A stretch of DNA of 64,000 nt from Adhaeribacter arboris (GCF_003023845.1 NZ_PYFT01000001.1:3906001-3970000), one strand, 5' to 3'; positions 33,461 through 44,290 are shown, counted from the stretch's first letter. Numbers and translations are program-made. Notes: generated by a model from the letters alone, not told the origin.

Positions 33461-36400
33461 TTAGAAGGTAAGTTTCCGGCTCCGGCCCGAAAAATCTTTC
33501 ATTTCTATTGCCGCCATATCAGGCTGCCACCTTAACTTGCGGGCCGACTGCGATAAATAGGTATGTCCGTAATAAAACTCCACGCGTTGTTTTCTGCCAT
33601 TCCGGTAGGTTATTTCCGCTACGGCATCCATTGGTTGCAGAGTAATAATTTTGCCGGTTGGCTTATTTGTAGTTTTAGTTACCTGCCATACTTTTAAACT
33701 ATCCTGATTTTGCGTAACTAAAGTTAATTTTTCACCTTGCCCGGTATACAATTGCGCCATACCCTTGGCATCGCCGTTCACAAAAAAACCACTTTCCGAA
33801 ACGGTCATTGGTTTAAATTTACCTTTTCCGTTGCCTTGCAGATAAAGTCCGATAAGCGCGTCGTAGTTGCCGGTAAATACTTCGGTGCTGTAATCGTTAC
33901 CTACCAGCAATAAGTCTAGGTTACCATCCTGGTTTACATCTTCGGCCACCATGCCGTAAACCGGCGCAAACTGGGCAGCCTGCGGCAGTTCGGATATTTT
34001 AAACTTTCCCTGGCCTAAGTTCTCCAGATAGCTACTGGCAAAATGAGTGGCTTGCATGATCGTGGCTCCTTCCCGTTCCTGCGCCGGAATAATTTCGTCG
34101 ATGGTAGCCATGGCGTATTTTCCGTAACGGGCAAAAATACTGCGGGTGCGAGGCATTTGGGCATTTAAGTCGTCGCGGGTATGCATCGGATAAGGCCGCA
34201 TTTGCCCGTCTTCGGACTTTAAATAACAAGAAAGTACCGGGTCGATGCTGCCGTTTTTATCAAAATCTTTCGCAATAACCTGTAAAGGCTGATTGGGTCT
34301 TGCGCAATAATTGCTGTTTAAGCCTAAGTTACCGGCTACGTAATCCATATCGCCATCGTTATCGAAATCACCGGCAGTTAAGCTGTTCCACCAACCGGTC
34401 TGATTTTGCACGCCGCTTGTATTGGTTACATTTTGTAATTTTCCTTTCGTATTTTTCAGGAAAGTTACCGGCATCCACTCTCCCGCAATTACTAAATCTA
34501 CCTGGCCATCGTTGTCAAAATCCGACCACAATGCATCGCTGATCATACCCAACTGAGTAAGGGCCGGACAAACCTGCGGGGTAGCATCGATAAAGCGTCC
34601 CCCTTCGTTGCGTAAGATATAACTAGGCGGCGCCAAAGGATATTTACCTGGTATTACTCTACCGCCCACAAACAAATCTAAATCGCCGTCGCGGTCAAAA
34701 TCAGCGGCTTTTACGCAAGACTTGCTGGTGCGTAAAGCCGGCAAAGCCTCACTATCGAGGGTAAACTGGCCTTTGCCGTTATTTAGATAAAGCCGGTCTT
34801 GCAGCTTGGGGGAGTTTTCCGGAAATTCGTAGCTGCCGCTGGCTACGTACAAATCCAAATCCGAATCGTTATCTACATCTAAAAACAACATTCCCATATC
34901 TTCTTCCACCTTAGGCGTTGGATAGTTGGTGGTAGAAGCTTTAAATTTTCCCGTTGGTTGCTGCAAAAAGAAGGTGCCGTTCTTACCCGCGGAGCCCCCT
35001 ACGTAAAAGTCGTCGAGGTTATCGCCGTTAATATCGCCTACGGCAAGGCCGGGGCCCGCTTGCGTGTATTTATGCGGTAAGGTTTTTTGAATATTAAAGT
35101 CTATTTTGTCGTCTTCCTGGTGCCGGTATTGAATGCCGTGCAGAGCGGCTGTTTCCTGAAAAATAAGAGAATTCGTCGGATTAATGATAGGCTCGTTAGC
35201 AGTCGGCCGAGCCTGGTTTTGTTTTAAGGTTAGTACCTGGTCGGTTTTAACGTTACGCAGCACTTGTACTTTTCCGTCTGGCCAGGTTACTTTTAAAGAA
35301 TCAATGTGGGTAGCATTCCCCAAGCCAAAATGCGCTTTATTTTCCACGGATGACAAAAAGCCCCGGTAAACGGTGTTCTCGTAATATTGCTTTTTCCCTT
35401 GATTATAAAACAGGCTTACTTTGGCATCTACGCCTTGCCAATTAGGTTTTTCACCTTCAAATTTTAACCGGAGATAATGGCTCTTACCCGTGGATTTTTT
35501 AGCGGTATATAATTGATTTTGGTAAACAAAAGCGCTGTCGTTGATATTGTTCACCACTAAATCCAGATCACCGTCATTATCTAAATCGGCGTAGGCCGCT
35601 CCGTTAGAAAAAGAAGGGGTACCTAATCCCCAGTCTTTGGTTTTATCCGCGAAAGTTAAATTTCCGTTGTTTTGGTAGGCATAGTTCGGAATTTTTATCA
35701 CCGGAATAGAATCGACAATGGCTTGTAAATTGGCTACCTGGCTCACCGGGCCACTCCGGTAAATAGCAAAATCGCGGTCGGTTACGTCTTTGGGAAATCC
35801 ATTGGTAATGATAATATCCCGTAAACCATCGTTATCAAAATCAGCCAACAGGGGTGTCCAGCTCCAATCGGTTTGGTATACGCCGGATAATTGCCCAATC
35901 TCACTGAACGAAGGCGCTCCGTTTGGCCCGGGGCCGTTGTTTAATTGCAAGGTATTCCGGACGTACTGAAAATCGTAATTGTATTGCTTGTTATAGAAGT
36001 AAACCGCATAATTGTTGTCTTTCATTAACAACTTTTTACGCTTGTTATTCTCGGGCAGCATATCTACGGCTAAAATATCTACTAAGCCATCGTTGTTAAT
36101 ATCGGCTACGCTATTGCCCATAGCCGAAAAACTGGTATGCTTTATATATTCGTGCTTGCGGTTAGTAAAAGTACCGTTGTGGTTATTGATGTATAATACA
36201 TCATCCGACAAGTAATCGTTGGTAACGTAAATATCCGGCCAGCCATCTAAATTTAGATCACTAATAGCTAAGCCTAGGCCATAACCTTCGTAAACAATAC
36301 CGGCGGCTTGGGATACATTGGTAAACGTACCATTGCCATTGTTGCGATAAAGCCGGTCATTATTAGGCGAAGTGCCATCGTTTACTTTGGGACGATAAAC

Positions 36401-37009
36401 CGTTGGAATACTGGCATTCTGCACATTCGTTAACACGTATAAGTCCAGGTCTCCGTCGCGGTCGTAATCGAAGAAGGCGGCGTTGGTGCTGTAGCCAGTA
36501 TCGGCAATGCCGTATTGCGAAGCTAAATCTTTAAAAACCGGCTCTCCGTTCGCATTGTTGCCTTGATTCACAAACAACATATTCGCCCGGTCTCTCGGAT
36601 TTTTTTTAATGGTAGCGCAAACGTATAAATCTAAACGGCCGTCCTGGTTAATATCCACCACGGCAATCCCCGACGACCATTTACCATTGCCGGTAACTCC
36701 TGCCGTTGCGGTTATATCTTTAAATTTAAAATTACCCTGGTTCAGGTATAGTTTATTCGGCACCATGTTACCGGTAAAGTACACATCGTCTAAGCCATCG
36801 CTGTTAAAATCCCCGATCGCCACTCCGCCGCCATTGTAAATGTATTCTTCGGTTAAAATATTAAGAGAATCGCTCTCAAAAATGCGGTTAGAGAAGGTAA
36901 TGCCCGTGTCTTCGGGGGATAGTTGAGAAAATAAGGTCTCGGCCTTTTTTTGGCAACTACTGGCTGTTAAACAAAAAATAGCCAGTACCCATATTGATAC
37001 TTTATTCAT
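33461..37009 (-). CDS. Large FG-GAP/VCBS-repeat protein with ASPIC/UnbV domain (CRTAC1-like)
   Basis: 1182 residues. Lipobox FCLTASSCQK near residue 19. More than ten FG-GAP calcium loops of the form D-x-N/D-x-D-G-x-x-D (DFNSDGLDDVY, DINQDGRLDLY, DYDRDGDLDLY, DLNLDGWPDIY, DFDNDGLRDII, DLDNDGDLDLV and others). An ASPIC/UnbV domain sits in the middle (YLRLKFEGEKPNWQGVDAKV ... HFGLGNATHIDSLKVTWPDGK near 500-590). Two propellers flank it. Such proteins are common downstream of susCD in Cytophagales, presumably for glycan binding at the surface; the ligand is unknown. Confidence 0.9.
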   Translation of the reverse strand: MNKVSIWVLAIFCLTASSCQKKAETLFSQLSPEDTGITFSNRIFESDSLNILTEEYIYNGGGVAIGDFNSDGLDDVYFTGNMVPNKLYLNQGNFKFKDITATAGVTGNGKWSSGIAVVDINQDGRLDLYVCATIKKNPRDRANMLFVNQGNNANGEPVFKDLASQYGIADTGYSTNAAFFDYDRDGDLDLYVLTNVQNASIPTVYRPKVNDGTSPNNDRLYRNNGNGTFTNVSQAAGIVYEGYGLGLAISDLNLDGWPDIYVTNDYLSDDVLYINNHNGTFTNRKHEYIKHTSFSAMGNSVADINNDGLVDILAVDMLPENNKRKKLLMKDNNYAVYFYNKQYNYDFQYVRNTLQLNNGPGPNGAPSFSEIGQLSGVYQTDWSWTPLLADFDNDGLRDIIITNGFPKDVTDRDFAIYRSGPVSQVANLQAIVDSIPVIKIPNYAYQNNGNLTFADKTKDWGLGTPSFSNGAAYADLDNDGDLDLVVNNINDSAFVYQNQLYTAKKSTGKSHYLRLKFEGEKPNWQGVDAKVSLFYNQGKKQYYENTVYRGFLSSVENKAHFGLGNATHIDSLKVTWPDGKVQVLRNVKTDQVLTLKQNQARPTANEPIINPTNSLIFQETAALHGIQYRHQEDDKIDFNIQKTLPHKYTQAGPGLAVGDINGDNLDDFYVGGSAGKNGTFFLQQPTGKFKASTTNYPTPKVEEDMGMLFLDVDNDSDLDLYVASGSYEFPENSPKLQDRLYLNNGKGQFTLDSEALPALRTSKSCVKAADFDRDGDLDLFVGGRVIPGKYPLAPPSYILRNEGGRFIDATPQVCPALTQLGMISDALWSDFDNDGQVDLVIAGEWMPVTFLKNTKGKLQNVTNTSGVQNQTGWWNSLTAGDFDNDGDMDYVAGNLGLNSNYCARPNQPLQVIAKDFDKNGSIDPVLSCYLKSEDGQMRPYPMHTRDDLNAQMPRTRSIFARYGKYAMATIDEIIPAQEREGATIMQATHFASSYLENLGQGKFKISELPQAAQFAPVYGMVAEDVNQDGNLDLLLVGNDYSTEVFTGNYDALIGLYLQGNGKGKFKPMTVSESGFFVNGDAKGMAQLYTGQGEKLTLVTQNQDSLKVWQVTKTTNKPTGKIITLQPMDAVAEITYRNGRKQRVEFYYGHTYLSQSARKLRWQPDMAAIEMKDFSGRSRKLTF

Positions 37010-37090
37010 TTAAAAAAGGTAAGCGGATTTCATTAATAAGCGGCAGCCAGAAGCAGATTATCTGTTTTATAAGTTAACTAAGGTACAAAA

Positions 37091-37122
37091 ATAAAGGCAA
37101 GATTATAAAATCTTGCCTTTAT
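37091..37122 (-). terminator. Terminator after susD
   Basis: ATAAAGGCAAGATT (37091-37104) pairs perfectly with AATCTTGCCTTTAT (37109-37122). It lies 22 bases past the susD stop on the minus strand and before the FG-GAP gene, so the FG-GAP pair may be separately or attenuatedly transcribed. Confidence 0.88.
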
Positions 37123-37144
37123 AATTCTAATTTAAAAGTAATAC

Positions 37145-38896
37145 TTAGTAACCAGGATTTTGCTTCAGGTTAAAGGTTCCACTTGCCGTGCGGCTGGTTT
37201 GAATAACGTTTTGCGGCACTGGCTGGTACTCATCTTGCCCTTTGGTAAATTTAGCATTGACAAACTTAACAATGTAATTTTTCTCAAAGTTAACGTAAGC
37301 ATTTAATACTACATCGGCAATTCCCCAACGCACTAAGTCAAACTTACGATGACCTTCCATACCTAATTCTAACTGACGTTCCTTCAAGATAGCAGCCAAA
37401 GCAGCTTCTTTGCTGGCAAATGTAGGGTAAAGACCTACTTTGTAATTAGCAGCTGGAGTTCCGTCCGGTTTTTTAACTACGCTGGCTGCACTACCTGCCC
37501 GTTCGCGTACAGCATTTACTAACGTTAAAGCGTTTGTTAAACTACCGGATTGTACTTCTGCTTCGGCGGCCATTAACATTAAATCAGAATAACGCATTAA
37601 TGGGAAGCTCAATGCATTAGCAGGTTGCCCCCAATCTCCAGTACCAGCTGTACCAGCAGCTAACTCAGCCCGGGAATGCACGTTTTTCTTCGGACTATAC
37701 GGCCCACCATTCGTTACATCCCTTACCCAATCCCGGCCAGGATGCGGCCCCCAATCTAGGTATTGGATACCCCTGCGGCCAACGGTATGATCTAAACGTG
37801 GATCTACAGTACCAGTATAAGGAGTAAATGCCTGAGCCGAAGTAAGCAGGCGATCATTAGTAATACCATTGTCGATTAAAGGATTAGCAATTGGTAAACC
37901 TTCTGCATCCGTAATAAACGAATTCACAAAAGCTTGAGATGGCTGGAAAAAACCGCAGCAGCCACCTGGCTTATCACCAGAACCATGCGGGAAGTTCAGG
38001 TTATTTTCGTAGTTCGCGTTAGCGTTGTTGGCAGCCCCGTCTTTATTTGTGTACTGAACAGCAAAAATTGTTTCGGTGCTGTTTTTAGTTGCAATCCGGA
38101 AATTATCGCCATAGTTTGCGTTCAAAGCATATTTTTGACCTTGTGCATTGGTACCATTTGCCATTACATCATTAAAAATGGTTAAAGCTTCTGGGTATTT
38201 GGCCTGAAACAACATTGCTTTGGCTAAAAACGCACCGGCTGCCCACTTGTTTGCTCTACCTTTTTGAGCCTGCTTTCCAGGTAAGTTATCATAGGCAAAC
38301 TTAAGGTCAGCTTCAATTTGGGGCCAAATTTCTACCTGATTCGTAATAGCTTTGTAATCATCGTTTGATATGGCTGTTTCTGGAATCCATGGAAAGCCAG
38401 TCCCAAAAACTTTTCTACCTTCCATATGATAAAAACCTCTCAAAAAGCGAGCCTCGCCTTCGATTCGGGTTCTATCTGCTTCAGATATATCGGTAGCAGC
38501 AACAAGGGTTCGTAGCACCTGGTTAGCCATACCAATACCATCTACTACACCTAACCACTTATCGCTAGCTGGCTGAGCACTAGGCAACTGTAAGTAGAGT
38601 TCGGTATCGTTGATACTGTTAAAGTCAGATGGTTCCGTACCTTTATTTGCATCATCGGCGGCTACGCTTCCAACTACCCAGTTAGTAGAACCCGTTAATT
38701 GAGTTTCTGGTCGGCCATCTAAAGCAGCATAAGCGGCAATCAGCATACCTTCTGCCCCTTTTAAATTAGTCAAAGCTTCCTCTGAATACACGCCCGTAGG
38801 GTCTATTTCTAGAAACTCGTCTTTACATGCACCCAATAAACCGGATAGAAGTAAAGTAGTAAGAGATAATTTTATAAATAATCGATTCTTTTTCAT
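37145..38896 (-). CDS. susD: SusD/RagB-family outer-membrane nutrient-binding lipoprotein
   Basis: 583 residues. Lipobox LLSGLLGACKDEFLEIDPTGVYSEEAL, typical SusD start. TPR-like helices with RFLRGFYHMEGRKVFG, AKAMLFQAKYPEAL and the C-terminal RYSDLMLMAAEAEVQSG ... LVNAVRERAG ... ILKERQLELGMEGHRKFDLVRWG, which is the SusD/RagB C-terminal block. It forms the lid over the TonB-dependent channel encoded immediately upstream (42-base gap). Substrate not predictable from sequence. Confidence 0.96.
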   Translation of the reverse strand: MKKNRLFIKLSLTTLLLSGLLGACKDEFLEIDPTGVYSEEALTNLKGAEGMLIAAYAALDGRPETQLTGSTNWVVGSVAADDANKGTEPSDFNSINDTELYLQLPSAQPASDKWLGVVDGIGMANQVLRTLVAATDISEADRTRIEGEARFLRGFYHMEGRKVFGTGFPWIPETAISNDDYKAITNQVEIWPQIEADLKFAYDNLPGKQAQKGRANKWAAGAFLAKAMLFQAKYPEALTIFNDVMANGTNAQGQKYALNANYGDNFRIATKNSTETIFAVQYTNKDGAANNANANYENNLNFPHGSGDKPGGCCGFFQPSQAFVNSFITDAEGLPIANPLIDNGITNDRLLTSAQAFTPYTGTVDPRLDHTVGRRGIQYLDWGPHPGRDWVRDVTNGGPYSPKKNVHSRAELAAGTAGTGDWGQPANALSFPLMRYSDLMLMAAEAEVQSGSLTNALTLVNAVRERAGSAASVVKKPDGTPAANYKVGLYPTFASKEAALAAILKERQLELGMEGHRKFDLVRWGIADVVLNAYVNFEKNYIVKFVNAKFTKGQDEYQPVPQNVIQTSRTASGTFNLKQNPGY

Positions 38897-38938
38897 GTTA
38901 TAATAACATTTAAAATTTATTTTTTTATTAGCCAGAAA

Positions 38939-41900
38939 TTAGAATCCTAAGTTTACTCCAATAATAAATTGTCGAGAGTTAGGATAATTTGCCTGGTCAA
39001 CACCCATAAACTGGTCGTTAGTGGTTGAGTTATTATCACCCACAATACTTATATCTGGATCAGCACCTGTATATTTTGTAATGGTAAACAAGTTTTGACC
39101 TTGCAAATACACTCTAAAGTTATTTAAGTGCAGCTTATTAGCAGCAGCAGCCGGCAATTTATAACCAATTTGCAAGGTTCTCATTCTGAAATAAGATCCT
39201 TTTTCTATAAAATAATCAGTAGAAATAGAAGAAGAATAAGTATCTGTTGACTTGATAAGCGGCAACTTGGCTCCACGGTTTTCAGGAGTCCAAGAGTCTT
39301 CTAATACGCGGGTACTTACGCCACCCACAAAGCCTCTTAAATCAGTAAACCAGCGCGTAAAGTTAAACAAATCGTTACCATAATTCCAGAACAAGAAAGT
39401 AGAAATGTCAAAGTTTTTGTAAGCTAATGATAAATTACCGCCTAACTGAAACTTCGGAATTGGATTACCAATGTGTGTTCTGTCCGCATCATCAATTTTA
39501 CCGTCTTGGTTAACGTCTTTTATTCTCCAGGAGCCCACAGCATTAGCAACGCTGGTAGCATCGTCTTTATTAATACGGTTATCAATCGGGCCACTTACTA
39601 CTTCTTCTGGACTTTGATAAATACCATCTATCTTATAACCAAAGAAAGAAGACATTGGATGTCCTTCTTCAATAGCAATAACGTTTCCTAAACGGCTAGC
39701 ACCTAAATAAATGATATCACCTTTTTCAGCCAGTTTAGTAATTTCGTTAGTATAGCGGGTAAAGTTCAGGCTGGCATCGTACCGGAAATCCCCGGCAAAG
39801 TTGCCCGTAGTACCTAGGTTAATGTCGAACCCGCGGTTACGCATGTTACCAATGTTAATTCTAGGTTGCTCAATTGCTGGTGATAAGTTGTTGCGTACTT
39901 GTTGCACCAACAAATCCCTAGTTTCGATGTTGTAACCTTCTAAGGTAACAGTGAAACGGCCATTTAATAAAGTTGCGTCGATACCAATGTTAGTGGTCTC
40001 AGTTGTTTCCCACTTACTGGTTAAATTCCCTAACCGCGACTGACGATATCCCACGGTAGAAGCGTTATTTTGGCCATCAACGGCATACCACGACTCTCTA
40101 GGACCAGAAGCGAAAGTAGAAAACTGGTTAGCTGCGTTTACGTTACGCTGGCTACCCATCTGCCCCCAACCACCGCGTATTTTCAACTCTGTGAAAACAG
40201 GCAGACCTTGCATAAAAGCTTCATCCGATACACGCCAAGCAGCACCAAAAGCTGGGAAAACAGCAACCCGAGCCAATGGGCCGAATTTAGACGACTCATC
40301 ACGCCGAATAGTAGCATTAAATAAGTACTTGTCGCGGAAAGCATAATCTAACCTACCGAATAAAGAATAGAGAGATGAACGGTCGGTATTGTAGGTACTC
40401 GCCGATCTGATACCTGTTCCGGATTGGATGGTACGGAAATCTACAAGATTATCTAAGTCATAATTTTGGTTGGCACCAGTAACACCCCGACCTCCTGCTT
40501 TAATTGCCTCAATACCACCTAAAAGCTTTATAGAATGGTTTTCACCTAATTTCTGGTTATAAGTAAGGGTATTAGTCCAGGTCCAGGTATTTAAAAAACC
40601 AAAACTTTCCGTAAAGGCATTCTGGCTTACGTTTTCGGAACGCTCGTAGGTAATAGTATTGAACGAGTTAGTATACTCATTACTGTAATCAATCCCAAAA
40701 GAAGTCCGAGCAGTTAAATTTTTCAAAATATCTACTTCCCCGAAAACATTACCGAATATTTTATAACCATACCGCTTATTATTTCGATTACGAATTAAAT
40801 TAGCTACCGGGCTACTACCATTTCCTGATTCGCCTACACCATTACCAGCAAAACCACCGTTAATGTCATAAACTGGTAAATAGGGTACCATCCGGTAAGC
40901 TTGCGCCCAGGCCCCACCTTCCCCAGCTTCCCCGCCGCCTAATCTGTCTTCGTAAGAAACTTGTAGATTTTCGCCTACTCTAATTCTTTTAACCGGGTTA
41001 AAGGTAGTATTTGCTCGAACGGTAATCCTATCGTAAGCCGTGTTAATAATGGTTCCTTCCTGGTTAAAGTAGTTTACTCCCAAAGCATACGTACCTTTTT
41101 CAGAACCTCCACTTGCTGAAATTTGGTGGCTTTGAATACGAGCTGGCTTAGTAATTTCTTTAAACCAATTGGTTCCCGGACTAGCTTGCAGAATTTGATA
41201 GAACGTATTTGGGTTACCAATGGATAGGTTATATTTGCTAGGATCTGCGCGCGGATCACCAACTGGTACACCACCTTTAAAGGTAGGACTGATAATTAAA
41301 TAACCAGGTGCTACAGGAGATGTTCCATTACCAAAAATAACCGAACCTTTAATGTTTCCTTTATCGTCCGGAACTCCGTAGGGAACTCCTGCATTAGCCG
41401 CCGATCTAAATAAATATTGGCCGTATTGGTCCGTATTTAACATTTCCGGCATGGAACTTTCCGGAATTACTTGTACTCCGGCGTAAGAATCAACAGTAAT
41501 GCTGGAAGTTCCTGCTTTACCCCGTTTGGTGGTAACAATAATTACCCCGTTCGCCGCCCGTGAACCGTAGATAGATGCCGAAGTGGCATCTTTTAACACC
41601 TGCAACGATTCAATATCCTGTGGATTTAAAGTTGCCGGGTTTTCGGTAGGTACACCGTCAATCACGTACAGAGGATCGTTATTACCAAAAGAGGCAAAAC
41701 CCCGGATACGAACTTTGGCACCGGCACCTGGTTGACCGTTACCGCTAACGGTTACACCAGATGCACGGCCCTGTAACTGCGCTTGTAAGTTAGCGGCTGG
41801 TGTCTGCAACAACTCAGTTGGTTTAACCACGGATACAGAACCAATAATATCTCTTTTCTTTTCGGTAGTATAACCCGTTACCACAACTTCTTCTAAAGCG

Positions 41901-42637
41901 GTTGCATCTTCGGCTAAGGTTACGTTAACCGTACCTGGACCAGTAAAGGCTTTTTCCTGAGTAGTAAAGCCAATGAAAGAGAAAACCAGCGTACCCGGGG
42001 CTTCCGGTACCGATAAAGTGAAATTACCATCCGGCGAGGTAGTAGCACCCGTAGACGTTCCTTTTAACAGAACGGTAACTCCCGGCATGCCTTCTCCGGT
42101 ATTAGAAACAACTTTACCGGTAATTTGCCATACCGGAGCAGTTTTAGCCCGGTAGTTAATTACGTCGGGGCGCTTATTTTTATTAAAATCAACGAACAGA
42201 ATATTAAAGTAATTCTGTTTATTCGTTTCGCTTTTGGCAGCTAGTTTGTCGGTACTGGTTGTTTCTGAGCTAGCCTCGCTGCTTACAATGGCGTACGTTT
42301 TATTATTAATTTTTTCGTAGGTGAGCTCTGCCGCTGGCAGTAATTTACCTAGTGCTTTTTCAATTTTATCGGAGTAAGCTATCTGGGAAGTTTGAATATA
42401 CTTTCCTTCCAGATTCTTTTTCTCATATAAAAAAGAAACATTGTACTCGGCTTGTAAATCTTGCAGCACTTCGGTTAGCGCGACTGTCTTTTTCAGTTCA
42501 GCCCGGCTAAGTTGCTGCCCGGAGGGTTGGTTGTTAGCCAGCACAATGGTTTGTGCCTGGGATTGCTCCTGCACAAAGGACATGGCGACGGCACAACACA
42601 CGCTCCGGAAAATCAACTTTGTTCGTTTTGTAGTCAT
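38939..42637 (-). CDS. susC: SusC/RagA-family TonB-dependent transporter with STN signalling domain
   Basis: 1232 residues from ATG 42637 (an upstream TTG is possible). Signal peptide, then an STN/secretin-like domain at ~45-110 (TVALTEVLQDLQAEYNVSFLYEKKN), a carboxypeptidase-regulatory-like beta sandwich (ITGKVVSNTGEGMPGVTVLLKGTSTGATT), a TonB-box/plug region (EEVVVTGYTTEKKRDIIGSV, DPLYVIDGVP, SIYGSRAANGVIIVTTKRG) and a 22-strand barrel ending in IIGVNLGF. The STN domain signals to FecR-type anti-sigma factors, and such a gene lies directly upstream. Imports a bulky nutrient across the outer membrane with SusD. Confidence 0.96.
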   Translation of the reverse strand: MTTKRTKLIFRSVCCAVAMSFVQEQSQAQTIVLANNQPSGQQLSRAELKKTVALTEVLQDLQAEYNVSFLYEKKNLEGKYIQTSQIAYSDKIEKALGKLLPAAELTYEKINNKTYAIVSSEASSETTSTDKLAAKSETNKQNYFNILFVDFNKNKRPDVINYRAKTAPVWQITGKVVSNTGEGMPGVTVLLKGTSTGATTSPDGNFTLSVPEAPGTLVFSFIGFTTQEKAFTGPGTVNVTLAEDATALEEVVVTGYTTEKKRDIIGSVSVVKPTELLQTPAANLQAQLQGRASGVTVSGNGQPGAGAKVRIRGFASFGNNDPLYVIDGVPTENPATLNPQDIESLQVLKDATSASIYGSRAANGVIIVTTKRGKAGTSSITVDSYAGVQVIPESSMPEMLNTDQYGQYLFRSAANAGVPYGVPDDKGNIKGSVIFGNGTSPVAPGYLIISPTFKGGVPVGDPRADPSKYNLSIGNPNTFYQILQASPGTNWFKEITKPARIQSHQISASGGSEKGTYALGVNYFNQEGTIINTAYDRITVRANTTFNPVKRIRVGENLQVSYEDRLGGGEAGEGGAWAQAYRMVPYLPVYDINGGFAGNGVGESGNGSSPVANLIRNRNNKRYGYKIFGNVFGEVDILKNLTARTSFGIDYSNEYTNSFNTITYERSENVSQNAFTESFGFLNTWTWTNTLTYNQKLGENHSIKLLGGIEAIKAGGRGVTGANQNYDLDNLVDFRTIQSGTGIRSASTYNTDRSSLYSLFGRLDYAFRDKYLFNATIRRDESSKFGPLARVAVFPAFGAAWRVSDEAFMQGLPVFTELKIRGGWGQMGSQRNVNAANQFSTFASGPRESWYAVDGQNNASTVGYRQSRLGNLTSKWETTETTNIGIDATLLNGRFTVTLEGYNIETRDLLVQQVRNNLSPAIEQPRINIGNMRNRGFDINLGTTGNFAGDFRYDASLNFTRYTNEITKLAEKGDIIYLGASRLGNVIAIEEGHPMSSFFGYKIDGIYQSPEEVVSGPIDNRINKDDATSVANAVGSWRIKDVNQDGKIDDADRTHIGNPIPKFQLGGNLSLAYKNFDISTFLFWNYGNDLFNFTRWFTDLRGFVGGVSTRVLEDSWTPENRGAKLPLIKSTDTYSSSISTDYFIEKGSYFRMRTLQIGYKLPAAAANKLHLNNFRVYLQGQNLFTITKYTGADPDISIVGDNNSTTNDQFMGVDQANYPNSRQFIIGVNLGF

Positions 42638-42695
42638 TTTCGATAGCAAACTTTGGTTAATGGTTTATTTAAATTATTTAGTATTGGTATTCAAA

Positions 42696-43724
42696 TTATT
42701 TACCTTTTATAATCAGGGTATTGCCTTTTTGAATCATTTCTAACTGAAAAGATTTAGACAAGGCCGTTAATAAGGTTTCTACATCCTCCACGTACACTTC
42801 GCCGGTTAATCTCCGGTTCATCAGGGCCGGATCGGCAAGCTTTACTCGGAACCCATAGTTATCTTGCAGCAAGCCAGCAATTTCTTGAATAGAGGTATCA
42901 TCAAACAATAATTTTTTGTGTATCCAGGAAGAATAAACCAAAGGGTTAACTTTCTTTTTTACAAACTCTTTATTGTCGGCCGTTAGCTCGGCCAATTCGC
43001 CTGGCTGCATAATAGTAGATTTACCCGGCGCCAGTTTACCCGCGCTGAGCTGTACTTTGCCGGAGTTAAGCACTACCCGGGTGCGGGTCTTACGGCTGTT
43101 TACATTAAACTTGGTACCCAGCACTTTCACATCCATAGTTCCGGTATGCACTAAAAAACGGGCATCGCCCCGACCAGTCTTTTTCACGACGCTAAAAAAA
43201 GCTTCGCCTGCCAGCCACACTTCCCGGTCTTTAAGGGAGCTCCAATTATTTTTTAAAACCAACTTAGAATTACTGTTTAAAACCACCGTCGATTTATCGG
43301 GTAATACAATAGTGGCAGTTTCGCCGAATCCCGTTTGATAGCGCAGTTCTTTGGTTTTCTGATGAAAATAAAAACCCGCTGCCGTTACGAATAAAAAACC
43401 CAGCCAAACCGCCGCTAATTGCCATACTTGCTGGCGTTGGTACCATTTTACCGGGGTTACCACCCACTGCTTCTGCTCCGTTTGCGATAGATACTGCGTT
43501 AACTTTTGCCAACCAGCGTCTATGGTATGCCGCGGAACTTGCTGTTGCTTAAAATTAATACCCCGAATAATTGCCGCTGCTTCATTAGCCAATGCCTTCT
43601 TATCAGAGTTATTTTCTAACCAGGCATCCCATTGTATTACATCATCCGGAAAAGATTTATTTACCCAATGCTGAAAGGATTCATCCTGTATAAAATCTTT
43701 CAGTTCGTAATCAGAAAATTTCAT
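42696..43724 (-). CDS. FecR-family anti-sigma regulator
   Basis: 342 residues. A cytoplasmic N-terminal part, one transmembrane helix (VWQLAAVWLGFLFVTAAGFYFH, ~residues 110-130) and a periplasmic FecR domain (GFGETATIVLPDKSTVVLNSNSKL, EVWLAGEAFFSVVKK, RVVLNSGKVQLSAG), ending with a DUF4974/STN-like domain (DTSIQEIAGLLQDNYGFRV). It relays ligand binding at SusC to the ECF sigma factor. It starts the fecR-susC-susD operon on the minus strand. Confidence 0.95.
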   Translation of the reverse strand: MKFSDYELKDFIQDESFQHWVNKSFPDDVIQWDAWLENNSDKKALANEAAAIIRGINFKQQQVPRHTIDAGWQKLTQYLSQTEQKQWVVTPVKWYQRQQVWQLAAVWLGFLFVTAAGFYFHQKTKELRYQTGFGETATIVLPDKSTVVLNSNSKLVLKNNWSSLKDREVWLAGEAFFSVVKKTGRGDARFLVHTGTMDVKVLGTKFNVNSRKTRTRVVLNSGKVQLSAGKLAPGKSTIMQPGELAELTADNKEFVKKKVNPLVYSSWIHKKLLFDDTSIQEIAGLLQDNYGFRVKLADPALMNRRLTGEVYVEDVETLLTALSKSFQLEMIQKGNTLIIKGK

Positions 43725-44290
43725 GTCTAGTAAATCCCTTTAATGTAAAGCGCTTACTTTTATGGTCATCTTGCTTTGCTGTTTATCAGGAAAAAGCAAC
43801 CATCCATAACCTTTTTAACAAGCACCTATAATCCAGAGCCGCCTAATTAAAGTGGATACTCTATTTTTATAATTTTTTTTTATTTTTTATTAAAAATTAT
43901 ATTCACGAACCTAGAGCAGAACCAACCCGAATGAAGAAGTATTTTTAAATATACAGAGTATAATTCAGGAAGAAAAATCCGTAACCTGAATATTTTTGTT
44001 GGAAAAGCAAATTTGAAGTTTATCCTGACTTTTGATTTAAATCATTGCCGAAAATCAATTAATAATAAGCAATACTCATTGCAAATTTGAATACAAAATT
44101 ACCATATCGTTAATAATTTTAAATTAAACCCCGCTAAAAAGTGTTATTAGTATAAATCTTCTAAAAAGTATATTCGCAAATTTGATTATTTTAAACGCAT
44201 TCTGTAATATCGTAGTAGTATTATTTGTATCTGCAATTATACTTTTGTCTTTTGCCTATTTAAAACGAATACAACTCTGTGGCCATTCAT
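43725..44290. other. Divergent promoter region between fecR and the ECF sigma gene
   Basis: 566 bases, very AT-rich, with long A and T runs near 43870-43900. No gene, repeat or RNA was recognised. It must contain the start signals for both the fecR-susCD operon and the sigma gene. Confidence 0.55.
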
